A DNA stretch of 64,000 bases. Origin: Patescibacteria group bacterium (GTDB taxonomy: Bacteria; Patescibacteria; ABY1; UBA10025; JAHIVO01). The stretch's first letter is position 1, and each line of letters starts with the position of its first letter. The notes under the pieces are model-generated. The model did no database searches. It was not told where the DNA came from and worked only from the letters and a program-made list of their open reading frames with translations. This document shows positions 1 through 8,700 of this stretch, piece after piece. The position numbers were made by a program, and so were the translations under genes. Where the stretch lies: the NCBI GenBank assembly GCA_028718605.1, contig JAQULM010000002.1, forward strand, positions 186,001-250,000, read 5' to 3'.

Positions 1-392
1 ATCGTCACATTTGCTGTACCCGCTACTAACGCGTGAAATGTAATAGTGATAATCCCGCCGCCAGAACCGGTATACCCTGGATTGGGCACGCCTCCCGCGA
101 ATGTTATAGTGCCGCTCGCATTCGAGTACGAAGGCGTGACCGGCCATAATGAAAATACTCCCGCTTGGGAAATGGCGGTTACCTCGAGAATATCATTAGG
201 GTATGTTACGGTCGCCTGGGCTGAATTGATCGCAACCCCCGCCGTATTGACGCCGACAGAGACATTAAAGCTCCCGCCAACGGTCGGAGAAGCGGACGAC
301 GGTGCGAGATAGAGCGTTGCTGCATGCGCGGCAGCAGGAAACAGTACGCAACATGCAACAATCCAAAGTGCTATGGAAAAACGCCGTGCCAT
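1..392 (-). CDS. Secreted cohesin-domain protein, cut by window edge
   Basis: This frame opens with an ATG at 392-390 and runs off the left edge, so only about 130 N-terminal residues are visible. They begin with a signal peptide (MARRFSIALWIVACC, then a hydrophobic run to AAAHA), followed by a domain rich in beta strands with the pattern 'INSAQATVTYPNDILEV ... SGTITFAGG ... GGGIITITFHA'. That pattern is typical of cohesin domains, which bind dockerin modules. The next gene upstream (402-1541) has the same domain with closely matching motifs, so the two are tandem paralogues. Only 9 nt separate them, which indicates co-transcription. The family call rests on motif resemblance read by eye, and the C-terminal anchor, if any, lies outside the window. 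Confidence 0.72.
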   Translation of the reverse strand, partial: MARRFSIALWIVACCVLFPAAAHAATLYLAPSSASPTVGGSFNVSVGVNTAGVAINSAQATVTYPNDILEVTAISQAGVFSLWPVTPSYSNASGTITFAGGVPNPGYTGSGGGIITITFHALVAGTANVT

Positions 393-401
393 AGGAATGC
401 G

Positions 402-1541
402 CTACCGTTTACGATTTGAGCGGAGCCCAAGCAGCAAAAGCGCTGAGAGCAGCAGTATCGCTGCAAGCGCAAAAAGTATTTTCGTGCCGTACGCCTGGAC
501 TGTACCCCGAGTACTCCGCTGATAGAATTGGTAGGTTGTCGAGTTGCCGGCAACGTCATATGCGACGACGCGGACTGTTTGCAAATTATCTGAGCTCTGG
601 AGCACATGGGGAGATACTGCACGCTGGGTTCGGGTGCCGGCTTCGTACACATCGTAGTGGTCAATGCCTGACATCTTATCGGTCGCCGAAAATACAATAA
701 ACGCCTTCCCCCCGTACAGCGTCGGCTCTGCTGATGAAAAAGCGGTAACCGTCCCCGGAGAGGTGCCGTCGATCATGACGCGGCGGCTGCCGGCAATCTT
801 CCATTCTTCGCCGGGAAGCTTTTCACGCAGGATAAAGTAATGGACGCCGTCGGCGAGATTTAAAAATGTCACAGTACCAACAACGTCTTCACGATCATCA
901 TCCGGTATCTCGCTGACTGAATCACTGACGACATAGCTGTATCCTGCACCTGGCGTAGCAGTCCAATTGACCGTGAAATCACGCTCCCGGTACCACGTCT
1001 TCTCTGAAGGGTGCGTGGGCGAAATAATAGAAAACGACGTCGCAGGCGTGATATCAACTATTCCTGAATTCAACGTCAGCGGAGCTTCGGTCCCAAGTCC
1101 ATCGTTTAACAGGACGTGTGTCACATCATCTTGAAAACCAATCTCCACCCCGCCAGTTGCGAACGCCTGGAATGTAATCGTGACAACAATTCCGCCAGAA
1201 ACGTAGCTGCCGCTCGGGATGCCGCCAATCATGGTGATAACGCCTGCCTCTCGGTCAACCGCCGGCTCCTCAGGCCAGAGCGTCAAAAATGATCCACCGC
1301 GTGATACGCCAATAACCTCCAACATATCTGCCGGATAGGTAACCGCTGCCTCAACAGCATTGATCACCTGCTGATCGCTGGATATATGCACGAGAACATC
1401 AAAAACCTTACCCTGTTCGAATTTCTTCTCTGCTGCATCCGCAGAAAGTGACGCAGCATCCGCATGATGGGCGATGGCAGACACGCCTGCGATGATGCCA
1501 GTTACAATGCACACGATGTATAAATATCTCTTCATACGCAT
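402..1541 (-). CDS. Cohesin-domain protein with Ig-like domain and C-terminal membrane anchor
   Basis: A signal peptide (MKRYLYIVCIVTGIIAG, then AHHADA) is followed by a cohesin-like domain ('VINAVEAAVTYPADMLEV', 'GGIVVTITFQAFATGG') over roughly the first 170 residues. Next come Ig/fibronectin-like strands ('YHFTVNW'-type segments, 'DGVHYFILREKLPGEEW', 'SGIDHYDVYEAG') and a C-terminal transmembrane helix (ILFALAAILLLSALLLLGL) ending in basic residues. The protein would be displayed outside the cell and held by its C-terminus. The ATG at 1541 was chosen because an AGGA motif lies just upstream and the previous gene stops at 1543; the ATG at 1535 is also possible. Longer frames reaching 1640 overlap the dockerin gene and lack a signal peptide. 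The neighbouring dockerin protein is the obvious candidate ligand, which is an inference. Confidence 0.78.
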   Translation of the reverse strand: MRMKRYLYIVCIVTGIIAGVSAIAHHADAASLSADAAEKKFEQGKVFDVLVHISSDQQVINAVEAAVTYPADMLEVIGVSRGGSFLTLWPEEPAVDREAGVITMIGGIPSGSYVSGGIVVTITFQAFATGGVEIGFQDDVTHVLLNDGLGTEAPLTLNSGIVDITPATSFSIISPTHPSEKTWYRERDFTVNWTATPGAGYSYVVSDSVSEIPDDDREDVVGTVTFLNLADGVHYFILREKLPGEEWKIAGSRRVMIDGTSPGTVTAFSSAEPTLYGGKAFIVFSATDKMSGIDHYDVYEAGTRTQRAVSPHVLQSSDNLQTVRVVAYDVAGNSTTYQFYQRSTRGTVQAYGTKILFALAAILLLSALLLLGLRSNRKR

Positions 1542-1542
1542 A

Positions 1543-2454
1543 TTATCCTGTCCAATAGTACAGCATGATGCTGAAATCAATGATGTCGACCGTTCCGTCT
1601 TGGTTAATATCGGCACGGGCATTGCTTGGATTTGAAGCATTCCAATAAAACAGCATGATACTAAAATCGATCAAGTTTACCGCTCCATCGCAATTGATAT
1701 CACCAGGAACCGCCCCTGCACAAACATCAGGCTCGCCGGTCCCTGTCACATCAAACGACACGGTATCGCTGAACTCTGACACTGCTTGGGATATCGGTTC
1801 GGTTGCCTGTGCTTTTGCTGAATGGGTCCCCTCAACCAAATCATCCGCATTGAAAAGCTGCAGCCACCGGCCATTGGTATCCGAACTCGCGATATGAACG
1901 GCGATTTTCGTCGGATTCGAGCCCGCTCCTGCACCGACTTGCGGGGAGGTCAGCGTCACATTGACTGTGCTTTCGGGGGCAGTTGTGCCGGAGAGCGTGA
2001 CGGTTTCACCGGGACCGATGCTTGGCGGAGTCCTCGTAATCGTTGGCCCGAGAAAAATCCCGCTGATTGTTGTTGTGCTTCCCTTGGAAAGCAGCAGGGT
2101 AAAATTCGACACGCGCCCGCGCGTACCATTGACGTCGGTTCCGTATACGCTGAATGTATACGTGCCAGGATCAACAATCACCGATACTTCAAACCGCGCC
2201 TGGGAATTTGCCGTAATGATTGAAATCGGTGTTCCGTCCTGCGTTATGGTAATGGTTGATCGGGGATATGCGATTCCGCTGAATACAACGGTCGTATCAG
2301 GCTCTTCGATCGGCGGTTTCTCGGGAACCGTCGCCGTGACAGTTACCTGGTAGGAAACCTGGGCAATCGCAAACGAATATCCCGCGACCACAATGATCAA
2401 CGGGATAATCGATGCAAAAATGCGCCGAAATATTACATAACTTGATTGCCGCAT
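1543..2454 (-). CDS. Secreted dockerin-domain protein with bacterial Ig-like domains
   Basis: The 303-residue product has an N-terminal signal or anchor segment (FASIIPLIIVVAGYSFAIA) and two Ig-like regions with 'GxxxPxSTVxVT' motifs (around residues 55-130 and 140-240). It ends in a dockerin-type module (about residues 250-303). The two calcium-binding repeats are clear: DINCDGAVNLIDFSIM and DINQDGTVDIIDFSIM, each followed by an aromatic 'xFYW/YYW' segment. Dockerins bind cohesins through such duplicated F-hand repeats, and two cohesin-like proteins are encoded immediately downstream, so matched partners may be co-expressed. The gene stops 1 nt before the next start and begins 3 nt after the previous stop. 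No catalytic domain is visible, so this need not be a cellulosome component. Confidence 0.85.
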   Translation of the reverse strand: MRQSSYVIFRRIFASIIPLIIVVAGYSFAIAQVSYQVTVTATVPEKPPIEEPDTTVVFSGIAYPRSTITITQDGTPISIITANSQARFEVSVIVDPGTYTFSVYGTDVNGTRGRVSNFTLLLSKGSTTTISGIFLGPTITRTPPSIGPGETVTLSGTTAPESTVNVTLTSPQVGAGAGSNPTKIAVHIASSDTNGRWLQLFNADDLVEGTHSAKAQATEPISQAVSEFSDTVSFDVTGTGEPDVCAGAVPGDINCDGAVNLIDFSIMLFYWNASNPSNARADINQDGTVDIIDFSIMLYYWTG

Positions 2455-2457
2455 GTA

Positions 2458-3459
2458 CTACCCTTTTGATTTCTTTACAATCCAAGCGTTGTACCTCTTA
2501 ATTGCGAGAATCAACAGAAGGACGGCGATCACGATCACGATGCCCCAAACGAGAAGTACCCGCCATGGTATGATCCAATACGATACCGATGCCTGATCGG
2601 ACACGCTGTCGGAAGTTCCTGCTGTTACTGAAAGTTTCGCGGTATATTTCCCCAAGGCAAAATTATTCTTCTCGTTGCCGTACTCCTTCCAGAACGCCGT
2701 CCAGGCGTTGCCTGCCGTATCCCCGACTTGTCCGCGCTCCCAGACAGCCTCGTAGCGCCGGGTAGAATCGCGGAGAGTCGCACCGCGGCCTGCATTGAAC
2801 TCTATCGTATCGCTCACCTTCCCGAACATGTTCGAGACTGCGATCGTTCCCGTCGGCCTCAGGTGGACATTACCCGTGTTCTTGAACCGGGCAAAAAACT
2901 GCACCGGAGGACGATTGAGCACATGTTTGCTACCGACGACATTGAACTCGGCAATCGAACCTTGCTCGCTGACATCGCCGGCAACTTTCGCTAAAAGGAG
3001 TGTCCCGACTTTTGACGAAATCTTGATCTGGCCTGCTTCGGGAGGGGTTGATGTAAAGAATAGGGACGCATAGTGGCCGCCCGGATCTGCATCGGACGGT
3101 GTCGAAATTGTCACCGGAACCTCATATCGCTCATTCGGAGCGATGACAATGGGACCCTTTTCGACAGAAACCCAGCTGCTCAAACCAACCTGCTCAGCAT
3201 TAAAATCAAATGTCGGCTGGCCTGTCTCCCCCTGGGCTGTAAAATTCCGCGCTTCAGTATACAGCTGAAGGGTATTGGCGGTCTCATTGAACAACTTAAC
3301 GATCGTCTGGGATGTCTGTCCCGGTGTCAGAGAAATTTCGAGCGACGGCGGTATGAGCGTAATCGCATGCGCAGGATAGGCGAATACGATGCTGCCCACT
3401 GCCACGATGAGTGCACAGAACGCTATACTGCAGATAAATTGTCGAGCAGACTTAACCAT
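2458..3459 (-). CDS. Secreted Ig-like protein with C-terminal membrane anchor (DUF916/WxL-interacting-like)
   Basis: The 333-residue product has a signal peptide (to about residue 32, 'YPAHA'), then 'ITLIPPSLEISLTPGQTSQT', a start typical of Ig-like domains that cap surface assemblies. A second strand-rich domain contains 'FKNTGNVHLRPTGTIAVSN', and a C-terminal transmembrane helix (VLLVWGIVIVIAVLLLILAI) ends in lysines. The layout (two beta domains, one C-terminal span, short basic tail) resembles DUF916/DUF3324 proteins that accompany WxL surface proteins in Firmicutes; that comparison is by architecture only. It is paralogous to the next gene (3497-4423): both carry 'ENTGDVHLKP/KNTGNVHLRP' and 'NMFGK'. 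It probably supports or anchors other exported proteins of the locus. Confidence 0.75.
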   Translation of the reverse strand: MVKSARQFICSIAFCALIVAVGSIVFAYPAHAITLIPPSLEISLTPGQTSQTIVKLFNETANTLQLYTEARNFTAQGETGQPTFDFNAEQVGLSSWVSVEKGPIVIAPNERYEVPVTISTPSDADPGGHYASLFFTSTPPEAGQIKISSKVGTLLLAKVAGDVSEQGSIAEFNVVGSKHVLNRPPVQFFARFKNTGNVHLRPTGTIAVSNMFGKVSDTIEFNAGRGATLRDSTRRYEAVWERGQVGDTAGNAWTAFWKEYGNEKNNFALGKYTAKLSVTAGTSDSVSDQASVSYWIIPWRVLLVWGIVIVIAVLLLILAIKRYNAWIVKKSKG

Positions 3460-3496
3460 AGCTCGTTAATTTTATCACCGATGGTAAATGGGGAGT

Positions 3497-4423
3497 TTAT
3501 TTAGCCGAAACCTCTGGTGCTTTAGTTCGAGCGTCCCCTTTTCGCATGAGCAGAATGGCAACGACAATAAGCACGACAAGAACAACCGCAATAATCACGA
3601 TTCCCATGGTCGAAATAACCATGAAATTTGCGCTCGCGGTCTCCGTTACGGTTCCCGCGGTTATCGTGACCTTCGCAGTATACGAACCGAATGCGTTCCC
3701 GAGGTCCTTCCATGTACCAACGGCATACTCACGGGAATACCCCGGCAGTACCGCCGACTGATCCTCGTTTATCTTGAACGTCTTAACTGTCTTGCCAAAC
3801 ATGTTAGTAATCATTACGGTACCCATCGGCTTTAGATGGACATCCCCGGTATTCTCAATCAGTATCGGATCGAAAACGATTGGGCCTGACGTATACGTCG
3901 ACTTCTCGTCTTTTGTCGCAAATTTTGCGATCTCGGCGCTCTCCGTGTAGTCTCCGGTTACTGTCGCGAGGAACGGGATTCCAACGGATGACTGGATCGT
4001 CACCTGGCCCGCAACTTGCTTTTCGCCGAAATTGAATACAACGCCTGCATAGTGGCCACCCGCTTTTGCAGTTGCTGGCACGGCAAATGTCACGGCCACC
4101 GCCTGGGTCTCATCCTTCTGAAGCGTAAAGGTACTCTCAGTAATCGTCATCCATGTAGCAATATCCGTCGGTGTCCCGGTGATATTGTAGAGAGGTTCGC
4201 CGCTCGTCTCGTCTTTTGGCGTGAAATTAACCGCCTTCGCCGTCACCTCCACTGCCTGCGGCATATCATTGGTGACGTCAATCATCGCGGTTTTTTCCTC
4301 GCCAGGCTTCAGGGTAATCTCGCGGATAGCCGGCGTGATTTCCAGCGCGTCCATTCGGCTGGGGATTAAGAGCACCGCAAAGAACAGGGTAGCTCCGAGT
4401 AAAAATGTCACTTTCTTTACCAT
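3497..4423 (-). CDS. Secreted Ig-like protein with C-terminal membrane anchor, paralogue of 2458-3459
   Basis: The 308-residue product has a signal peptide (MVKKVTFLLGATLFFAVLLI), then 'LEITPAIREITLKPGEEKTAMIDV', a presumed Ig-like domain with 'AGGHYAGVVF' (the paralogue has 'PGGHYASLFF'), a second domain with 'ENTGDVHLKPMGTVMITNMFGK', and a C-terminal transmembrane helix (MGIVIIAVVLVVLIVVAILL) with a basic tail. Tandem duplication with the next gene is clear from matching motif order. The 37-nt gap downstream and 108-nt gap upstream hold no terminator-like hairpin, so the genes probably share a transcript with the 360-residue surface protein. Its function is not recognised beyond surface display. 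Confidence 0.75.
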   Translation of the reverse strand: MVKKVTFLLGATLFFAVLLIPSRMDALEITPAIREITLKPGEEKTAMIDVTNDMPQAVEVTAKAVNFTPKDETSGEPLYNITGTPTDIATWMTITESTFTLQKDETQAVAVTFAVPATAKAGGHYAGVVFNFGEKQVAGQVTIQSSVGIPFLATVTGDYTESAEIAKFATKDEKSTYTSGPIVFDPILIENTGDVHLKPMGTVMITNMFGKTVKTFKINEDQSAVLPGYSREYAVGTWKDLGNAFGSYTAKVTITAGTVTETASANFMVISTMGIVIIAVVLVVLIVVAILLMRKGDARTKAPEVSAK

Positions 4424-4531
4424 AGTCGTGTTATGTTAACCTTATTTTCTACCCTCCCTCCTGTCGTCCAATGGCGGCTTCATCGCGCTCCGATTGCGAA
4501 TCTGCCGGGGGGAGTACCCGTAAAATCTTTT

Positions 4532-5614
4532 TTAAAACGTGGCGGTCGCAATGTACGTTATGCTCGTCGTGTAATCGCCCGCTTCAGTACTGCCTGAAAT
4601 GTTGGCGATGTAGTACAGGTCAACCGTTTCGGTCGATGTCGGGCCGGTTTCCGAAACGAGCGTCGTTGTCGTCGAAGCAGCGAAGCTATAATTATCACTC
4701 GCGTAATCGTACGCTGAAGTGATTGTCGCATCGCCGGTTGTCGATGCGGCGATAGCAAACTGCTCGGTCGTCGGTGTGCCGTCTCCATCACCAGCAATCG
4801 TCGCCGGGGTAATAGTGCCCCCGGTACCCGTCAGGGTCGCCCCATAGTAGGTGACAACATAGCCATTGTCGGCGTTCGTTGATACTTGCAGTTCGTGTGC
4901 ACCGCTGCCAACCGCCTGCTGAACTGCGGTACCGGCGCCGTCTGCGGTCGCCCATCGCGCTGCTGTTGCGCTCAGCGATCCAAACCCGATCGACGTATCA
5001 TTGATTGAAAACGTGATCGTCGGATCGACGGTCGCAGCTACCGCGACATCATCCTCGGTCAAAATCCGTACTGCAAGCGTTCCGGTATCGCCAAAAACGC
5101 CGGCGAGATCAATGGTCACTGCGCCTGCCGCCGGGTTCGTGAGCTGGGCATTGCCGGCTACACCAGCTGTTGCATTCAAACCTATCTGGATTTGTACGCA
5201 GCGATCCGCGGTAATTTCACCTGCCGCAGCATCGGTCGGAGGCGTCAGCGTAAGAACGCCGTCTGCAAAAGCGGCGCCCCAGGTGGCAGCGTCCGCCGCA
5301 GCTGCTAACGTTTTGTCAGTCCATGCACCGTCGCACACATTGTCATCATCAACCGCGAGGTCAATGTCGGTATAGTCAACGCTCCCGGTAGTAAATGATG
5401 CCAAATCGAGAGTGATTGTGTCTGTCGAAGCTTGAACGCCAGTCGGTGTCACGAAAATAATTTCATGATTTGCCACGGCTGTTTCTTCGACCGAACTCAG
5501 CGTGTCTTTTATGTTTCCCAACGAATCCGCATATGCTGGCAACGCAGGAACGCTGAAAGCGACGGCCATAAAAAGAGCGAACAATACGATTGCTATCCGC
5601 TTTAATTTCACCAT
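4532..5614 (-). CDS. Secreted surface protein sharing its C-terminal domain with the giant protein
   Basis: The 360-residue product carries a signal peptide (IAIVLFALFMAVAFSVPALPAYA) and is rich in Ala, Thr and Asp and very poor in Lys and Arg after it. Residues ~30-195 form a beta-rich region with two Cys (VCDGAW, DRCVQI). Residues ~198-360 match the last ~162 residues of the 8379-residue protein next door almost motif for motif: 'DTSIGFGSLSA', 'GAHEL', 'NGYVxxYYG', 'EQFAIAASTTGDATI', 'YYIANISG', and the terminal 'ITYIATAxF'. No transmembrane helix follows the signal, so retention depends on something else, perhaps this shared domain. The ATG has no clear ribosome-binding site, and a small ACCAT/ATGGT hairpin overlaps it. 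A promoter lies at 5731-5759. Confidence 0.8.
   Translation of the reverse strand: MVKLKRIAIVLFALFMAVAFSVPALPAYADSLGNIKDTLSSVEETAVANHEIIFVTPTGVQASTDTITLDLASFTTGSVDYTDIDLAVDDDNVCDGAWTDKTLAAAADAATWGAAFADGVLTLTPPTDAAAGEITADRCVQIQIGLNATAGVAGNAQLTNPAAGAVTIDLAGVFGDTGTLAVRILTEDDVAVAATVDPTITFSINDTSIGFGSLSATAARWATADGAGTAVQQAVGSGAHELQVSTNADNGYVVTYYGATLTGTGGTITPATIAGDGDGTPTTEQFAIAASTTGDATITSAYDYASDNYSFAASTTTTLVSETGPTSTETVDLYYIANISGSTEAGDYTTSITYIATATF
4535..5021 (-). repeat. C-terminal domain copy 1 (partner at 5774-6259)
   Basis: This segment encodes the C-terminal ~162 residues of the 360-residue protein. It is paralogous to the final segment of the giant gene, with conserved motif order and an identical-style ending (aliphatic-Thr-Tyr-Ile-Ala-Thr-Ala-x-Phe). 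Nucleotide similarity is also visible, although third positions have drifted, so the duplication is not very recent. Confidence 0.85.
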
Positions 5615-5730
5615 ATATTCATGGTTACGTATTAATTTATATATTAAAATTTATTATAGCCGAGCTTTACTGTCCTGCCGTCCCACTGCCGAGGCGAACC
5701 TAGCTCTCTCGGAGCATTTCCTGCATATAC

Positions 5731-5759
5731 ACTATAGCATATTTTTCCGCCAAAGTCAA
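5731..5759 (-). promoter_or_regulatory. Promoter for the 360-residue surface protein gene
   Basis: On the minus strand TTGACT (5759-5754) and TATAGT (5736-5731) are exactly 17 bp apart, with TGC before the -10 box (extended -10). The promoter starts only 11 bp after the giant gene's stop codon, leaves a leader of about 110 nt, and would let the smaller protein be expressed independently of the 25-kb gene. Confidence 0.75.
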
Positions 5760-5770
5760 AAGGTTTTCCA

Positions 5771-8700
5771 CTAGAACGATGCCGTGGCAATATATGTTAT
5801 CGCGGTCGCGTATGAACCTGCCTCAGTCTGGCCCGAGATGTTCGCTATGTAGTAAATATCGATCGTTTCGGTGCTCGTCGTCCCGCTTTCAGAGGCGATT
5901 GTCGTGGTTGTATCTGCTACAAAACTGTAATTATCAGATGAATACTGGTACGCTGCTGGAATCGTCGCGTCGCCGGTTGTCGAAGCGGCAATAGCAAACT
6001 GTTCCGTATTCTGCGTGCCATCTCCGTCGCCCGCGATGGTTGCTGGCTCAATAGTGCCCGTATCACCGCTCAGTGTTGAACCATAGTATGAAATCACGTA
6101 CCCATTCTGAGCGTTTGACGAGAAAGCGAGCTCGTGGGCACCGCTGCCGGCTGCTGGCCGGCTACTGGTGCCATTTTCGTCAGCTGTCGCCCATCGCGCT
6201 GTTGATGCCGACAGGCTCCCAAAGCCGATGGAAGTGTCCGAAATGGTAAATGTCAGCGAATTCAGGAACCAGCAATCATTATTGGTCGAATCGCGGTTGG
6301 TACCGTCTGACGCGTCAATATCGGGTGGCTGGTCGCATGCGTACGAATCGCGCACGTCAGTGTTCGACACGGACCGCGTGCCAGCAACATTGATTTTCCA
6401 CTGCGTGCCGGTCGATGACGAACGCAAGTACACCCGCGTACCCGTTGCCTGCCCGTCGAAATCGATATTTTGGAATGTATACGTAGCCCCCGCCTTGAAT
6501 AAGAGCTGGGAATTCGCAGTTGCAGCGGTAAGTGTGTTTTGGGTTTCCGCATTAGCCCCAAGCGACACATCGGGATTCGAGGCTCCTGCATTCGTTACCG
6601 TAAGATTATAGAAGCGGTCAGATGCGCCTGTCATCTGTCCATCTAATGTCTGCCCACTCGTACCATCAACGGTCAGCGTGCCTGTCCCAGCCGTGAAATC
6701 GCCGTTATTCGTCCAGTTGCCACTGAGCGTGAATGTGGCAGTTGATGATGCTTGCAGCAAACCTTTCGAGGTGATGGCAACAGACGCAGTATCGAGCACG
6801 CGGTCATTGGTGTCGTTGTCGACCGTCGTTTTATTGCTGTCGCTGGCTTTGCCGATCGTTAATGTCCCGTTCGATTTAATCTGGCCTGAGCCGCCTGTAG
6901 CAAACGTAACTGTCCGGTCAGACGCTGATGAGTTTTCGAACGAGAGGTTTTCAAACACCCAGTCATTGGACCCTGATGTCGTGCCGAAATTCTCAGCCGC
7001 AGCAACGCGCTGCAGGAACGTGCCGCCAGTGCGGGTAATCGTGCCTGCGCCCCTGACCGTGCCGTTGACCGTCACGTTGTTCGTACCCGAGAACGTGCCG
7101 TTGGTCATTACCAAATCATTGGTAATCGTCATCGCCGCCGAATTCGACCAGCCGCCGCTCGCCCCGTTAAATTCAACGTCATAGAACGAGGACGTGTTCG
7201 GAGCGATGGTATTTCCGCTGTCAGTCGCATCAAATATCACCGAACCGGACTGTGCCGTAAAGATATCGCTGTTGGACCAATTGCCGCCTACAGTGATCGC
7301 GTTATTCTCGCCACTCTTCGCGTCGAGCACGCCACCCGTAATCGTGACATTATTATCGACATCGACAGGGTCCTCCACCTCAACAGTAAGGGTATACGTG
7401 CCTCCGCCATCGTCAACGGTCAGGTTATAGAGAGAACCGGTTCCGGCGGTAATAAGGTCGTTGGTAATATCGGTCACCGTCCCGGGCATGGTGAATTTCA
7501 CTGTTGAATTGCCATGGGTGAACGTACCGCCGCTCTGCAGGTCAAAATCGTCATCCGTATCGATTTCCGTGAGGTCTTGCTCGCAATCAGGGCCCAATTC
7601 GCAGTCAGTGGCGTCCAGTGTACCGCCATTCTTAATCTTGACGCCGCCGATGCCGATATCGAGGTCATACCCGTCAGTCTCTAAAATATCTCCATTATTG
7701 ATGCTCAGAGTCTTAGCAACCATGTCGGAATCCAGGTTGGTCGTATCAGGCGAGGTGCCGATCTCCACGTCGCCGAGGTCCTGCTTGGCCGCGTTTTTAT
7801 CATTGAAGGTAAGATCGCCGTCGAATATCAGCACACCGCTGGTGGCTGATCGGGTAAAGGTTGTGCCGCTCTCAAGCATGAAGTTGCCGGCGACATTCAG
7901 GTTTCCTGCATCAGCCTGCTGGAATTTTCCCGTGTCATCGAGCAGGAACGCACCGTTCACGTCCATCGCGTCAGCCGCCTTGACGTCGCCCGTACCGGTA
8001 ACGGAAAAATTCTCAAGCCCTTCACCCGCCGATGTCAATGTCTTTTGCGGCGCGCTCCCTGTCATGATGAAAGTATTGCCCGTTCCGGGATTATAATCGC
8101 CGTCAGTAAAATCAACATTTCCGCCAACAGTCCAGGCGCTCGTGCCACTATTGATAACTTCCATACCGCTCCCGACACCGAGGAAATCGACATCGCCGCC
8201 AATCGTTACGGAGGGATTATTATCATACCCGATGAGGCCGATATTCTGGGTATTGTCAGCGCGCAGGTAGAAATTCCCTCCGATAGTGTACGCGCCGGAC
8301 GCGAGGGAAACGGTCGTTGACGACACGAGGTCCCGATTGTTATAAATTTCAACGTCTTTGCCGTACGTGCGCGCATCAATCGTCGTGGACTCAATCGCGC
8401 CCTCGGTGGAATCATAGAGCACGTCGGCGTCCATCGTGCCGGTCGTCCCCGGCCCGCATGACGTGCTAGTAAACCGCATGGTACCGTCGCCCGTCACGGT
8501 GGCAGTACCGCTGAGAATAAAGGCCATGCCAGTATGGCTTACTGTCTGGCCGCTTCCGATTGCGAACGTATCCCCGTTATTGACCTGAAGCACCCGCGAT
8601 ACGGTAAATCCGGTGTTCTCGGCAGTAACCGTTGCGCCCGTGCCGTCGAAAACAACGTCATACAGCGTCTTGCCGCCCGCGTTGATTGTCGTACCGTCGC

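Noticed and set aside
1542..1640. N-terminal extension of the cohesin gene to 1640
   Set aside because: It overlaps the dockerin coding region, lacks a ribosome-binding site and would bury the signal peptide.
1543..2454. Cellulosome or glycosidase cluster
   Set aside because: The dockerin protein carries only Ig-like domains, and no glycoside hydrolase lies near; malQ at 58609 is an unrelated cytoplasmic enzyme.
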